Positions 25,378-35,349 of a DNA stretch of 64,000 bases are shown here, one piece after another. The translations under genes were made by a program, and so were the position numbers. Below the pieces are notes generated by a model. The model saw nothing but the letters and a program-made list of their open reading frames with translations. It did not search any database and was not told the DNA's origin. This DNA is from DATDIC01 sp963764525 (GTDB taxonomy: Bacteria; Pseudomonadota; Alphaproteobacteria; Acetobacterales; Acetobacteraceae). The stretch covers positions 1 to 64,000 of the forward strand of contig CAVXTC010000016.1 of assembly GCA_963764525.1 (NCBI GenBank), read 5' to 3'. Within the stretch, counting starts at the first letter, position 1. Each line of letters begins with the position of its first letter.

Positions 25378-26653
25378 ATGAGCGCGATCGCCGACCTTCT
25401 TGCCCGTGAAATCCTCGACAGCCGCGGCAATCCGACCGTCGAGGTGGACGTGCTGCTGGACAGCGGCGCGATCGGGCGCGCTGCAGTGCCATCAGGCGCA
25501 TCGACCGGTGCGCACGAAGCAGTCGAGCTGCGCGACAAGGACGCCCGCTACGGCGGCAAGGGCGTGCTGCGCGCGGTGGCCAATGTGGAAGGCGAGATCT
25601 ACGACGCGATCGGTGGCATGGAGCCGACCGAGCAGGTGAAGATCGACGACATCCTGATCGACCTCGACGGCACGCCTGACAAATCCCGCCTCGGCGCCAA
25701 TGCGATCCTGGCGGTGTCCCTCGCGGTGGCCAAGGCAGCCGCGGTCGAAGCTCGGACAGCCGCTGTACCGCTATGTCGGCGGCGTCTATGCGCGCACTCT
25801 GCCGGTGCCGATGATGAACATCGTCAATGGCGGACGGCACGCCGACAACCCGATCGACATTCAGGAATTCATGGTCATGCCGGTCGGCGCCGGCACCGTC
25901 GCCGAAGCGATCCGCATGGGCGCGGAGATTTTCGCAGCTCTGAGGAAGGGCCTGCACGACGCCGGACACAGCACCAATGTCGGCGACGAGGGCGGCTTCG
26001 CGCCCAACCTGAAATCCGCCGACGAGGCATTGGCCTTCATCGCCCGGGCCTGCGATACCGCCGGCTACCGGCCCGGCGAAGACGTCGTGTTCGCGCTCGA
26101 CTGCGCGGCCTCCGAATTCTTCCGCGACGGCCGCTATCACCTGGACGGCGAAGACAAGACGCTGGATGCGGCAGGCATGGTGCAGTACCTGCAGGAGCTC
26201 GCCGGCCGCTATCCGATCGTTTCGATCGAGGATGGCTGCGCCGAAGACGACTGGGCCGGGTGGAAGCACCTGACCGAGACGCTCGGGGGCAAGCTGCAAC
26301 TCGTCGGAGACGATCTGTTCGTAACCAATCCGGAGCGGCTGCGCCGCGGCATCGACGCCGGCAGCGCCAACGCAATACTCGTCAAAGTGAACCAGATCGG
26401 CACGCTGTCGGAAACACTGGAAACCATCGAACTGGCGCACCACGCCGGCTGGCGCGTGGTCATGAGCCACCGGTCTGGCGAAACCGAGGACTCGACCATC
26501 GCCGATCTGGCGGTGGCGACCAATTGCGGCCAGATCAAGACGGGCAGCCTTTCACGCAGCGACCGCACCGCGAAATACAATCAGTTGCTGCGGATCGAGG
26601 CGGGGCTTGGTCCGGCCGCGCGCTATGCCGGCCGGACCATCCTCAGGCGTTGA
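25378..26653 (+). CDS. eno: Enolase (one frame break)
   Basis: Interconverts 2-phosphoglycerate and phosphoenolpyruvate in glycolysis. SAIADLLAREILDSRGNPTV opens the N-terminal domain and GASTGAHEAVELRD is the mobile loop. The barrel has HSTNVGDEGGFAPN with the catalytic Glu, Asp ligands in VVFALDCAASEFF, SIEDGCAEDDW and VGDDLFVTNPERL, the catalytic Lys in ILVKVNQIGTL and the signature MSHRSGETEDSTIADLAVA. The frame breaks near 25748, where removing one A restores VELGQPLYRYVGG. Length 1,276 is 3n+1 and the repaired product would be 424 aa, normal for the family. A core glycolytic gene should not be broken, so a read error is likely. Confidence 0.95.
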
Positions 26654-26668
26654 CCGATCGAACGCCGA

Positions 26669-26961
26669 TCAGGGTATCGTCACACCCAGCGTCACGCCGC
26701 CATTGGGCGGACCGTAATAGACCGGCGGCGGGTTGGCGTAGGCGTAATAGCCCGGCGCCGGTGCCACATACGCATATCCCGGCGCGTGATAGTAGCCGTG
26801 GTGCCAGTCTCGGTCGCCGTGCCAGTCCCGGTGATCGCCGTGCCAGCCGTGGTCCCAGCCGTGGTCATGGTGGTCCCATTCCTGCGCGTGCACCGATACC
26901 GCGGCGCCGCCCAGCAGGCCCAAGGTGCAAGCCGCGCCAGAACAGTCCTGAGCAGTCTCAT
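26669..26961 (-). CDS. Small secreted His/Asp/Trp/Gly-rich protein (frame break in signal peptide)
   Basis: A perfect ribosome site AAGGAGG (26967-26973 on the opposite strand) points to ATG 26961 and the start MRLLRTVLARLA. The frame then shifts near 26925 into LGLLGGAAVSVHAQ, completing the signal peptide. The mature part repeats His-Asp-Trp-Gly units (EWDHHDHGWDHGWHGDHRDW) and ends PPPVYYGPPNGGVTLGVTIP. Length is 3n-1, so one base is probably missing. Likely periplasmic; metal binding is possible given the His clusters. No family name is certain. It converges with eno. Confidence 0.65.
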
Positions 26962-27093
26962 CTTTCGCCTCCTTCGGATTCTCCTGAACGAAGAACGCGG
27001 CCGGCGCCGGGAAAGACGGCTGGAATCGCGACAGATTGTTCATTATTGGCGAGCATTGCTGTAGCTTGTGACCCAGGAATCGAGGGCGATCTC

Positions 27094-27424
27094 ATGGCAT
27101 TCGGGCGCGAACTTCGACGGCGGGCGAAGGCGGCGGTGGCACCGCTGCTGTTTCTCGGCCTGGTGGGATATTTCGGCTGGAGCGCCACACAGGGGCGATC
27201 ACGGGCTGGTCGCCTACGCGGCCCGGCAGCAGCTTCTCGCGCAGGCGCAGGACAACCTTGTTCGCACCCAGGCCGATCGGACCGAGTGGGAACGCCGCGT
27301 CGCCGAGCTGCGTTCCGACCACCTCGACCCCGACCTCCTCGATGAGCGCGCAAGGGCAATGTTGAACCTGGCGGACCCGTCCGACATCATCGTCCCGGCC
27401 GGCGACAAGGACCGGCTGTATTGA
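27094..27424 (+). CDS. ftsB: Cell division protein FtsB / septum formation initiator (one frame break)
   Basis: The small bitopic protein joins FtsL and FtsQ at the septum. A cytoplasmic start (MAFGRELRRRAKAAV) precedes the membrane helix APLLFLGLVGYFGWSA. The frame shifts at 27192-27195, where removing one G gives TQGDHGLVAYAARQQLL. A coiled coil follows (LAQAQDNLVRTQADRTEWE) and then LDPDLLDERARAMLNLADP, typical of the DivIC/FtsB family in alphaproteobacteria. The location between eno and the pyruvate dehydrogenase genes is the usual one. Length is 3n+1. Confidence 0.88.
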
Positions 27425-27437
27425 TCTTGCTCGCTTT

Positions 27438-27461
27438 ATTTCTCCCGCTTGCGGGAGAAAT
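27438..27461 (+). terminator. Hairpin after ftsB, likely terminator
   Basis: ATTTCTCCCGC and GCGGGAGAAAT form a perfect 11-bp stem with a 2-base loop, 13 bases after the ftsB stop. No U tract follows, so termination would be imperfect or the hairpin may protect the mRNA end. Confidence 0.6.
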
Positions 27462-27482
27462 ACCGGCATCAGGCTGACCGCG

Positions 27483-28548
27483 TTGCCGGCACAGCCGCGG
27501 GTCAGCGTGTTGATGACCACCTACAACGGCGCGCGCACCATCGGTGCCAGCATCGCCAGCGTGCTCGCGCAGACCATGCCGGATTTCGAGCTGGTGGTGA
27601 TCGATGACGCCTCGACGGACGCGACCCCTGACATCCTTGCCGGCAACGGCGATTCGCGACTGCGGGTGATTCGTGCCGAGCGCAATCTCGGTGTGGTCGG
27701 CGCGCGCAATCTCGGCTTCGTCGCCTGCCGCGGCACCTATGTCGCAGCCCACGACCATGATGACCTCAGCCGGCCGGAGCGGCTGGCCCGGCAGGTCGCA
27801 CTGCTCGATGCGGCGCCTGGAATCGTGATGGCAGCCACCGAGGTGGAGCTGGAATCCGGCGGACGTCTCAGTCGCAGCGGACATGTCACCGACGGCGGTG
27901 CGCTCGCCATGCGCTGGCTGCTGCTGGTGGACAATCCGCTCACCTGGTCGTCCGTCATGGTCCGGGCGGCCGCCGTGCGGCAGCTTGGGCAGTTCGTTCG
28001 TCCCGAGTACGAACTGTCCGACGATTTCGATCTGTATCATCGCCTGTTGCGGATCGGCGACATCGTCGCGGCTGCCGGAGGCGCTGACTGTGTATCGCTG
28101 GCACGGCACCAACACCGCACGCGGCGGACGCGACATCCTGATGGCGAACGCCGCGAAGGTGCTGCGCGATGCATACCGACCCTGGCTCGGCGAAGACGCT
28201 GGTTCCGCGGCGGACCTGGCCGTGCGGCATCTGGCGCATCGCCAGCCGGTCACTGACGAAGCCACGCTCGATCGCCTCGGCGCATACCTGGAGCGCCTGC
28301 TGCAAGGTTTCTGTCACGCGCAAGCACTTGGTTCTGCTGATCGCGCGAAAGCCGCCGCGCTGGCCGGCGAAGTGTGGTGGGGCACGGTTCGCGCCGCGGT
28401 GCGCGCCGGCCGGCCGGCGCTTGGCCGTGTCTTCCATGCGCATGCGGTGTTGGCTGCCGGCTTCCGACCGGCCGGCGCCGACCGCCCCGTCTCCATTGCT
28501 ATCGGCGCCGCCCGGGCTGTGCTGCCGGGCTGGCGGCGGACGAATTGA
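27483..28548 (+). CDS. Family 2 glycosyltransferase (one frame break)
   Basis: The GT-A fold starts with RVSVLMTTYNGARTIGASIA, the nucleotide-binding LVVIDDASTDATPDIL and the DxD-like DHDDLSRPERL. Later blocks are GGALAMRWLLLVDNPLTWSS and ELSDDFDLYHRLLRIGD. The frame breaks at about 28077, where removing one G gives AAAEALTVYRWHGTN. The C-terminal 150 residues are helical. The start is uncertain: TTG 27483 or GTG 27507. It lies between the ftsB hairpin and pdhA with its own spacing. The sugar and acceptor are unknown. Confidence 0.82.
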
Positions 28549-28831
28549 GAGCGCGGTGACGCGGGCCGGTGTCGTTCTCGCGGGATGCCCGCAATCCTGC
28601 TGCCATTCGCCTCCCCGCGCGGACACAAGATTGCGCCGCAGACGTCCTGCCCGGAATCATCCGTCTCACGATCGCCCCGGATTTCCTCGCGGGGCTGCCG
28701 TTAACCCTCCGGCGGTTAACCTCGTCTATTGCATTGCACAATAAGGCATTTTCGTCCCCGCGACCCTTGCCGCACGCTCAGCCGGATTGTAGCTAATCCA
28801 CGCGCTCCGACACGCGGGACGGGAGGACAGG
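28549..28831. other. Upstream region of the pyruvate dehydrogenase operon
   Basis: 283 bases without a gene. The last 100 bases are less GC-rich (TTGCATTGCACAATAAGGC near 28730) and may hold the pdhA promoter. I could not place -35/-10 boxes with confidence. Confidence 0.4.
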
Positions 28832-29842
28832 ATGGCCCAGGCAGCCGAGAAGACAAGGCGCACGAAGCCGCGCGAGAGCGCCGCGGACAAGGGCCAGCTC
28901 CTGAAAGCCTACCGCGACATGCTGCTGATCCGCCGCTTCGAGGAAAAGGCGGGCCAGCTTTACGGCATGGGGCTGATCGGCGGCTTCTGCCATCTGTATA
29001 TCGGCCAGGAAGCCGTCGTCGTCGGCATGCAGATGGCGATCTCCGAAGGCGACGAGGTCATCACCTCGTATCGCGATCACGGCCACATGCTGGCCGCCGG
29101 CATGGACCCGAAAGGCGTGATGGCGGAACTCACCGGCCGTGCCGCCGGCTACTCGCACGGCAAGGGCGGCTCGATGCACATGTTCAGCAAGAAGCGCAAC
29201 TTCTTCGGCGGGCACGGCATCGTCGGCGCGCAGGTCCCGCTCGGCACCGGCCTCGCGTTCAGCAACTGGTATCGCGGCAACGACCGCGTCTGCCTGACCT
29301 ATTTCGGGGAAGGTGCGTCCAGCCAGGGCCAGGTGTTCGAAAGCTTCAATCTCGCCGCGCTGATGAAGCTGCCGGTCGTCTATGTGATCGAGAACAACCG
29401 CTACGGCATGGGCACCAGCATCGAGCGTGCCTCCGCCTCTCGCGATCTGTCGAAGAATGGCGTCCCCTGGGGCATCCCCGGTGCGCAGGTCGATGGCATG
29501 GACGTGCTGGCGGTGAAGCAGGCCGCCGACCAGGCGGTGGCACACTGCCGCGCCGGTCACGGGCCGTATCTTCTGGAAGTGAAGACCTATCGCTATCGCG
29601 GCCATTCGATGTCCGACCCGGCGCGCTACCGCACGCGGGAGGAAGTGCAGCAGATGCGCACCCAGCACGATTGCATCGAAGGCGCCCGTCACAAGCTGGA
29701 AGCGATGGGCGTCGATGAAGCCAGCATCAAGAAGATCGACGACGAGGTGAAGGCGATCATCCAGGAGGCAACGGACTACGCGCAAGCGAGCCCCGAACCC
29801 GACCCGTCCGAGCTCTGGACCGACGTGCTGCTGGAGGCCTGA
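28832..29842 (+). CDS. pdhA: Pyruvate dehydrogenase E1 component, alpha subunit
   Basis: 336 residues, intact. E1-alpha with E1-beta decarboxylates pyruvate using TPP and acetylates the E2 lipoyl group. Blocks: MLLIRRFEEKAGQLYGMGLI, GFCHLYIGQEAVVVG, the loop YSHGKGGSMHMFS, the TPP motif FGEGASSQGQVFESFNLAAL ending in the NN of VIENNRYGMGTS, and the phosphorylation-loop region YRYRGHSMSDPARYRTREE. GGGAGG lies 9 bases before the ATG. The stop overlaps an ATG of pdhB. Confidence 0.97.
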   Translation: MAQAAEKTRRTKPRESAADKGQLLKAYRDMLLIRRFEEKAGQLYGMGLIGGFCHLYIGQEAVVVGMQMAISEGDEVITSYRDHGHMLAAGMDPKGVMAELTGRAAGYSHGKGGSMHMFSKKRNFFGGHGIVGAQVPLGTGLAFSNWYRGNDRVCLTYFGEGASSQGQVFESFNLAALMKLPVVYVIENNRYGMGTSIERASASRDLSKNGVPWGIPGAQVDGMDVLAVKQAADQAVAHCRAGHGPYLLEVKTYRYRGHSMSDPARYRTREEVQQMRTQHDCIEGARHKLEAMGVDEASIKKIDDEVKAIIQEATDYAQASPEPDPSELWTDVLLEA

Positions 29843-29847
29843 TGCAC

Positions 29848-31241
29848 ATGAGCACGCAAATCCTGATGCCGGCGCTGTCGCCCACCATGACCGAAGGCAA
29901 GCTCGCCCGCTGGCTGAAAAAAATCGGCGAGGAGGTGCGGGCCGGCGACGTGATCGCCGAGATCGAGACCGACAAGGCGACGATGGAAGTGGAGGCGGTG
30001 GACGAAGGCAAGCTCGCGCGCATTCTGGTCGATGAGGGTACCGAGGGCGTGCCGGTGAACACGCCGATCGCAGTGCTGGCGGCAAACGGGGAGGACGTGT
30101 CGGCCGGCGCCGTCACCGGCGCCGCGCAAGGAAGCACGCTGCCGAACCCAAGGCGGCGGCGGAGGCTGAGGACGCCAACGCCATCGCCGCGCGCGCTGCG
30201 CAGGGCCAGCGCGCACCGGCCGCGCAGGCGGTCCCGGCGCCGCAGCCGGACAAGGACTGGGGTCCTGTCAAATCCATCACCGTGCGCGAGGCGCTGCGCG
30301 ATGCCATGGCGGCCGAGCTGCGGCGCGACCCCAACGTGTTCCTGATCGGCGAGGAAGTCGCCCAATATCAGGGCGCCTACAAGATCAGCCAGGGCCTGCT
30401 GGATGAGTTCGGCCCCAAACGCATCATCGACACGCCGATCACCGAACATGGTTTCACCGGCATGGCGGTCGGCGCGGCGCTGAACGGGCTGCGGCCGATC
30501 GTCGAATACATGACGTTCAATTTCGCCATGCAGGCGATGGACCAGATCATCAACTCGGCGGCCAAGACGCTGTACATGTCCGGCGGCCAGATGGGCTGCC
30601 CGATCGTGTTCCGCGGCCCCAACGGCGCCGCGTCGCGCGTCGCCGCGCAGCACAGCCAGTGCTATGCGAGCTGGTACGCGCATGTGCCCGGGCTGAAGGT
30701 GGTGGCGCCGTGGTCCTCGGCCGACGCCAAGGGCCTGCTGCGCTCCGCCATCCGCGACCCCAACCCGGTGATCATGCTGGAGAACGAGATCCTGTACGGC
30801 CACAGCTTCGACTGTCCGACCGACGAAGACTTCATCGTTCCCATCGGTCCTGCGAAAATCGAGCGATCCGGCGATCGGGTGACGATCGTTGCATTCAGCA
30901 TCATGGTCGGCGTCGCGATGAAGGCCGCCGAGGAACTGGCGAAACAGGGGATCGAGGCGGAGGTGATCAACCTGCGTTCGCTGCGCCCGCTCGATACCGC
31001 GACGATCATCAACAGCGTGAAGAAGACCAACCGCATCGTCTCGGTGGAAGAAGGCTGGCCGTTTGCCGGGATCGGCGCCGAGATAGCCATGCAGGTGATC
31101 GAGGGCGCGTTCGACTGGCTGGACGCGCCGCCGGTGCGTGTGCACGGGCTGGACGTGCCGCTGCCCTATGCGGCCAACCTGGAAAAGCTGGCGCTGCCGC
31201 AGCCCGAATGGGTCGTCGATGCGGTCAAGAAGATCGTCTGA
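29848..31241 (+). CDS. pdhB: Pyruvate dehydrogenase E1 component, beta subunit, with N-terminal lipoyl domain (one frame break)
   Basis: The first 80 residues are a lipoyl domain (ILMPALSPTMTEGKLARWLK; lipoylated Lys in EIETDKATMEVEAV), a feature of alphaproteobacterial PdhB. A linker rich in Ala and Pro follows and the frame breaks near 30125, restored as EPKAAAEAEDANAIAARAA. The E1-beta domain starts SITVREALRDAMAAELRRD and holds EHGFTGMAVGAALNGLRPIV, MSGGQMGCPIVFRGPNGAAS and IAFSIMV-type C-terminal lobe text. GGAGG at 29834-29838 lies 9 bases before the ATG at 29848 but too close to the one at 29842, so I choose 29848. Length is 3n-1. Confidence 0.95.
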
Positions 31242-31253
31242 AAGGACCGCGCG

Positions 31254-32565
31254 ATGGCAACCAACATCCTGATGCCGGCGCTGTCCCCGACCATGACCGA
31301 GGGCACGCTGGCGCGCTGGCTGAAAAAAGAAGGCGAAGAGGTCAAGGCCGGCGACGTGCATCGCCGAGATCGAGACCGACAAGGCGACCATGGAAGTGGA
31401 AGCCGTCGATGAGGGCGTGCTCGGCAAGATACTGGTGGGCGACGGCACCCAGGGTGTGAAAGTCAACGCGCCGATCGCCGTGCTGGTGGAAGCGGGGGAG
31501 AAGGTGCCCGAAGGCACGCCGGCGCCGCCGAAACAGGAACCTCCGCCGCAGGAGGCGCCGGCTCGCCGCGAACCGGAGGAACAGCCGGCGCCGCGGCGAG
31601 AGCCTCCGACACCGCCGCCGGTGCAAGCGGCACAGCGGGGCAACGGGCACGATACGGCGGAGGGTCGCCTCTTCGTCTCGCCGCTGGCCCGCCGCATGGC
31701 GCAGCAGGCCGGGATCGAGCTTGGTGGGCTGAAGGGCAGCGGGCCGAACGGGCGGATCGTGAAGGTCGATATCGAGGCGGCCTTGCAGGGCGGGCGCGCA
31801 GCGCCCGCCGCGCCGGCGCCTGCTCCGGCTGGCGCGGCCGCCCGCACCAACGCGCCGCTGTCACCGCGCCGCATCGTCTGGTTCCCAACAGCACGATGCG
31901 CAAGGTGATCGCTCGCCGGCTGACCGAAGCGAAGCAGACGATCCCGCATTTCTATGTGTCGATCGATATCGAGATCGACGCACTGCTGAAGTTGCGCGAA
32001 GAGCTCAACGCGAAGTCTCCGAAGGAAGGACCCGGCGCGTTCCGCCTGTCGGTGAACGACCTGATCATCAAGGCCGCGGCAGTCACGCTGCGCCGCATCC
32101 CGAAGGTGAACGCCAGCTACACGGAAGAGAACGTCATCCTGTACGACGACGTCGATATCAGCGTCGCGGTGTCGATTCCGGACGGGCTGATCACGCCGCA
32201 TCGTGCGCCGCGCCGACCAGAAGGGGCTTGCGGCGATCAGCAACGAGATGAAGGACCTGATCGCCCGGGCAAAATCCGGCAAGCTGAAGCCGGAGGAATT
32301 TCAGGGCGGCGGGTTCTCGATCTCCAACATGGGGATGTACGGCGTGTCCGAATTCGCCGCGGTGATCAACCCGCCGCAAGCGGCGATCCTGGCGGTCGCC
32401 GCCGGGCAGCAGCGGGCGGTGGTGAAGGGCGGGCAGATCGTGGCGGCCACCATGATGACCTGCACGCTGTCGGTCGATCACCGCGTGGTGGATGGCGCGC
32501 TTGGGGCGGAATGGCTGGCGGCGTTCAAGTCGGTGATGGAGGACCCGCTGAGCCTGATGCTGTGA
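31254..32565 (+). CDS. pdhC: Dihydrolipoamide acetyltransferase, E2 of pyruvate dehydrogenase (three frame breaks)
   Basis: Order of domains: lipoyl domain (ILMPALSPTMTEGTLARWLK, lipoyl Lys in EIETDKATMEVEAV), Pro-rich linker, the E1/E3-binding segment RLFVSPLARRMAQQAGIEL with SGPNGRIVKVDIEAAL, and the acetyltransferase core ending in LSVDHRVVDGALGAEWL, which holds the catalytic His and Asp. Breaks: an extra C at 31359 (GDV-IAEIET restored), a missing base near 31875 (RLVPNSTMRKVIARRL restored) and an extra C at 32199 (LITPIVRRADQKGL restored). AAAGGA precedes the ATG. It follows pdhB by 12 bases. Confidence 0.95.
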
Positions 32566-32566
32566 G

Positions 32567-32867
32567 GCGCGCGCGGTGCCGTCCCGTTCACCGTCATGGT
32601 CGGCGTAATCAACCGAACCTTCCACGCTCGGGGCCAGTGTTTGATGTTCGTTTCGCGCTGAATTGCGGAAACGATAGCCTCGTGGCGTTCGACATAAACC
32701 AGACAGTGCAAACCATAGCGTTTGGTAAACTCGTCGAGCAGCCCGTCTCGATGCTCGAACGGACGCCTGGCCAGGTTGCCTGTTACCCCGACGTAAACGA
32801 CTCCGTTCGGCTGATTCGTAACGATGTAAATCCAGCTTCCTCGCATAGCAGGGCGTATCGCATGCAA
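32567..32867 (-). pseudogene. GIY-YIG nuclease-like protein, C-terminally truncated
   Basis: On the strand opposite pdhC. MRGSWIYIVTNQPNGVVYVG (start Met at 32843, or 32867 with extra residues) holds the GIY-YIG-type core, and VGVTGNLARRPFEHRDG has the conserved Arg. HCLVYVERHEAIVSAIQRE contains the catalytic Glu region and KHWPRAWKVRLI follows. The usual end with a conserved Asn-Pro-x-Trp segment is missing and the frame then runs into the pdhC antisense to a stop at 32478. This small family is common in Rhodospirillales with unknown function. Here it is probably a decayed copy that converges on pdhC. Confidence 0.65.
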
Positions 32868-32953
32868 GCGCTAAGAGGTCGTCGTGGATGCCCGCATGCG
32901 CGTCGCATGCGCGGGGATGACGGGTGGAGGCGCCGGTCCGGACAAGCCAGGCT

Positions 32954-33442
32954 ATGACCCGCGCAATCCCTGCCATCCTTCGCGACGCAACCCCAGCGGA
33001 CGTCCCGCACGTGTTCCGACTGGTCCGCGGCCTGGCCGAGTACGAACGGCTGCTGCACGAGGTAACCGCCACCGAGGCCGACTTCACCAGCGCCCTGTTC
33101 GGCCCGGTTCCGCGCGGCCATGCGATGCTGGCATGGGTGGACGGCAGCGCCGTGGGTGTCGCGGTCTGGTATTACACCTTCAGCACCTTCACATGCGGAC
33201 CTGACATGTTCCTGGAAGACATCTTCGTCGAGCCGCCGCATCGCGGCCAGGGAATCGGACTGGCGCTGTTTCGCGAACTTGCCCGCCGGGCGCGCGAGCA
33301 GAACTGCCGCCGCATGGAATGGCGTGTGCTCAACTGGAACCAGCCGGCGATAGACTTCTACCGCCGCATCGGCGCGCGGCCAATGCAGGACTGGACGGTT
33401 CAGCAGCTTGAAGGTGACGCACTGACGGCACTCGGCACCTGA
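32954..33442 (+). CDS. GNAT family N-acetyltransferase
   Basis: 162 residues, intact. ILRDATPADVPHVFRLVRGL opens a GNAT fold, and motif A is MFLEDIFVEPPHRGQGIGLA with the acetyl-CoA pyrophosphate loop HRGQGIG. RVLNWNQPAIDFYRRIGARP is motif B. The closest well-known relatives are diamine/thialysine N-acetyltransferases, but the substrate is not certain. It lies between pdhC and lpd with 15 bases to lpd, so it is probably part of the operon; the same arrangement occurs in related genomes. Confidence 0.85.
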   Translation: MTRAIPAILRDATPADVPHVFRLVRGLAEYERLLHEVTATEADFTSALFGPVPRGHAMLAWVDGSAVGVAVWYYTFSTFTCGPDMFLEDIFVEPPHRGQGIGLALFRELARRAREQNCRRMEWRVLNWNQPAIDFYRRIGARPMQDWTVQQLEGDALTALGT

Positions 33443-33457
33443 CAGGGAAGCGACACA

Positions 33458-34858
33458 ATGCCCGAGCAGAGTTTCGACGTCATCCTGGTCGGCGGCGGCC
33501 CCGGCGGTTACGTCGCCGCCATCCGTGCCGCGCAACTTGGCATGAAAACCGCCGTCGTCGAACGTGAGCATCTGGGCGGCATCTGCCTGAACTGGGGCTG
33601 CATTCCGACCAAGGCGCTGCTGCGCACGTCGGAGATCAACCACCTGCTCCACAACTTGTCCGACTATGGCTTCAGCGCCGACAACCCGCGCTTCGAGCTG
33701 GACAAGGTGGTGAAGCGCTCGCGCGCAGTGGCCAAACAGCTTTCCTCCGGCGTCGCGCACCTGCTGCGCAAGAACAAGGTCACCGTGTTCGATGGGCAGG
33801 GACGGCTGGCCGGCAAGCAGACCCTGGCGGTCGAAAAGGACGGCAAGCCGGTTGCCACCCTGAAAGCGCCGCATATCGTCCTGGCCACCGGCGCGCGCGC
33901 GCGCCAGCTTCCCGGGATCGAGGCCGACGGCAAGCTGATCTGGGCCTACAAGGAAGCGATGGTCCCGCCGCTGATGCCGAAGTCCCTGCTGGTGATCGGC
34001 TCCGGCGCGATCGGCATCGAGTTCGCCAGTTTCTACCGCAACATGGGCGCCGAGGTCACCGTGGTGGAGGTACTGGATCGCATCCTTCCCGTGGAAGACG
34101 AGGAGGTCAGTGCTTTCGCCCAAAAGGCGTTCCAGAAACAGGGAATGAAGATCATCACCGGGGCAAAAGTTTCCGCGGCGAACAAGAACGGCAACAACGT
34201 GACCGTCGCGGTCGAGGCGAACGGAAAATCTCAGCAGATCACCGTCGATCGGGTGATCTCCGCCGTCGGGATCGTTGGCAACGTCGAAAATCTCGGCTTG
34301 GAGGGAACCGGGGTGAAGGTCGATCGCACCCACGTGGTGATCGACGAGTATTGTCGCACGGGAGAACCCGGTATTTATGCGATCGGCGACCTGGTCGGAC
34401 CACCCTGGCTGGCGCACAAGGCCAGCCATGAAGGCGTCATCTGCGTGGAGAAAATCGCCGGACTGAATGACGTGCATCCGATGAATGTGAACAATATTCC
34501 CGGCTGCACCTATTGCCGCCCGCAGGTCGCCTCGGTGGGCCTGACCGAGGCGCGGGCCAAGGCCGAGGGGCACGACGTGCGGGTGGGGCGGTTCCCTTTC
34601 ATCGGCAACGGCAAGGCGATCGCCATGGGCGAACCCGAGGGCATGGTCAAGACCGTCTTCGACGCCACGACCGGCGAGTTGCTCGGTGCCCACATGGTCG
34701 GCGCCGAAGTGACCGAGATGATCCAGGGCTATGTCATCGCCCGCACGCTGGAAAGCACCGAGGCCGAGCTGATCGACACCATCTTCCCGCACCCGACGAT
34801 CAGCGAAACCATGCACGAAGCGGTGCTGGACGCCTATAAGCGGGCGATCCACTATTAG
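33458..34858 (+). CDS. lpd: Dihydrolipoamide dehydrogenase (E3)
   Basis: 466 residues, intact. FAD-binding SFDVILVGGGPGGYVAAIRA, redox disulfide in GGICLNWGCIPTKALL (CLNWGC), NAD-binding LLVIGSGAIGIEFASFYRNM and a C-terminal interface domain with the catalytic His in DTIFPHPTISETMHE. It reoxidises the lipoyl groups of PdhB and PdhC. AGGGAAG lies about 8 bases before the ATG. It completes the pyruvate dehydrogenase gene set in this cluster. Confidence 0.97.
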   Translation: MPEQSFDVILVGGGPGGYVAAIRAAQLGMKTAVVEREHLGGICLNWGCIPTKALLRTSEINHLLHNLSDYGFSADNPRFELDKVVKRSRAVAKQLSSGVAHLLRKNKVTVFDGQGRLAGKQTLAVEKDGKPVATLKAPHIVLATGARARQLPGIEADGKLIWAYKEAMVPPLMPKSLLVIGSGAIGIEFASFYRNMGAEVTVVEVLDRILPVEDEEVSAFAQKAFQKQGMKIITGAKVSAANKNGNNVTVAVEANGKSQQITVDRVISAVGIVGNVENLGLEGTGVKVDRTHVVIDEYCRTGEPGIYAIGDLVGPPWLAHKASHEGVICVEKIAGLNDVHPMNVNNIPGCTYCRPQVASVGLTEARAKAEGHDVRVGRFPFIGNGKAIAMGEPEGMVKTVFDATTGELLGAHMVGAEVTEMIQGYVIARTLESTEAELIDTIFPHPTISETMHEAVLDAYKRAIHY

Positions 34859-34867
34859 TGTGGTGCC

Positions 34868-35349
34868 ATGAACAAGCCGCTTCACGAGCAGGACATCGTC
34901 CTCTGGTCCGTCGAGCAGGCCCGCGCCCTGCGGGAGGCCGGTGCGGCACGGATTAACACGCCAGCCCCGATCGACTGGGAGAACGTGGCCGAGGAGATCG
35001 AGAGTTTGGGCCGATCCGAACGCAGGCGTTGCGCAGTCGCATCCATGTCATCGTCGCGCATCTGATGGAACTGCAAGCCTCCCCGGCCCAACGACCGCGC
35101 GCCGATTGGAGGGCCACTGTCCGTGCCCAGCGAACGGAGATCGAGGGCCTGTTGGACGATAGCCCCAGCCTGCGCCGCGATGTGGCCGGCTTGCTCGCCT
35201 GGACCATCCCACGAGCCCGCCGGCAGGTGGCGGGCAGCTTGGCCGATCACAACGAATCACCAGTGGTCGCACTCGATCAGCTCGGTTACACCGAAGGCCA
35301 GGTCCTCGGCGACTGGTTTCCCGATCCCCCAGGCCCTGAAAAACCATGA
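34868..35349 (+). CDS. DUF29 family protein, first of a tandem pair (one frame break)
   Basis: MNKPLHEQDIVLWSVEQARA and WENVAEEIESLGRSERR are the standard N-terminal half of DUF29. The frame then shifts near 35027 into SRIHVIVAHLMELQASPAQR and ends EGQVLGDWFPDPPGPEKP. Length is 3n-1, so one base, probably a G, is missing. DUF29 proteins are small helical proteins of unknown function, frequent in cyanobacteria and acetic acid bacteria relatives. Overlaps the next gene by ATGA (35346-35349). Confidence 0.8.

Noticed and set aside
24599..26470. 623-codon minus-strand frame covering eno antisense
   Set aside because: Only its last 227 codons have a signal peptide and protein-like sequence; the upstream part is the complement of eno.
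29757..32282. 841-codon open frame on the minus strand across pdhB and pdhC
   Set aside because: Exactly antisense to genes with complete motifs; no start signal and low-complexity composition.
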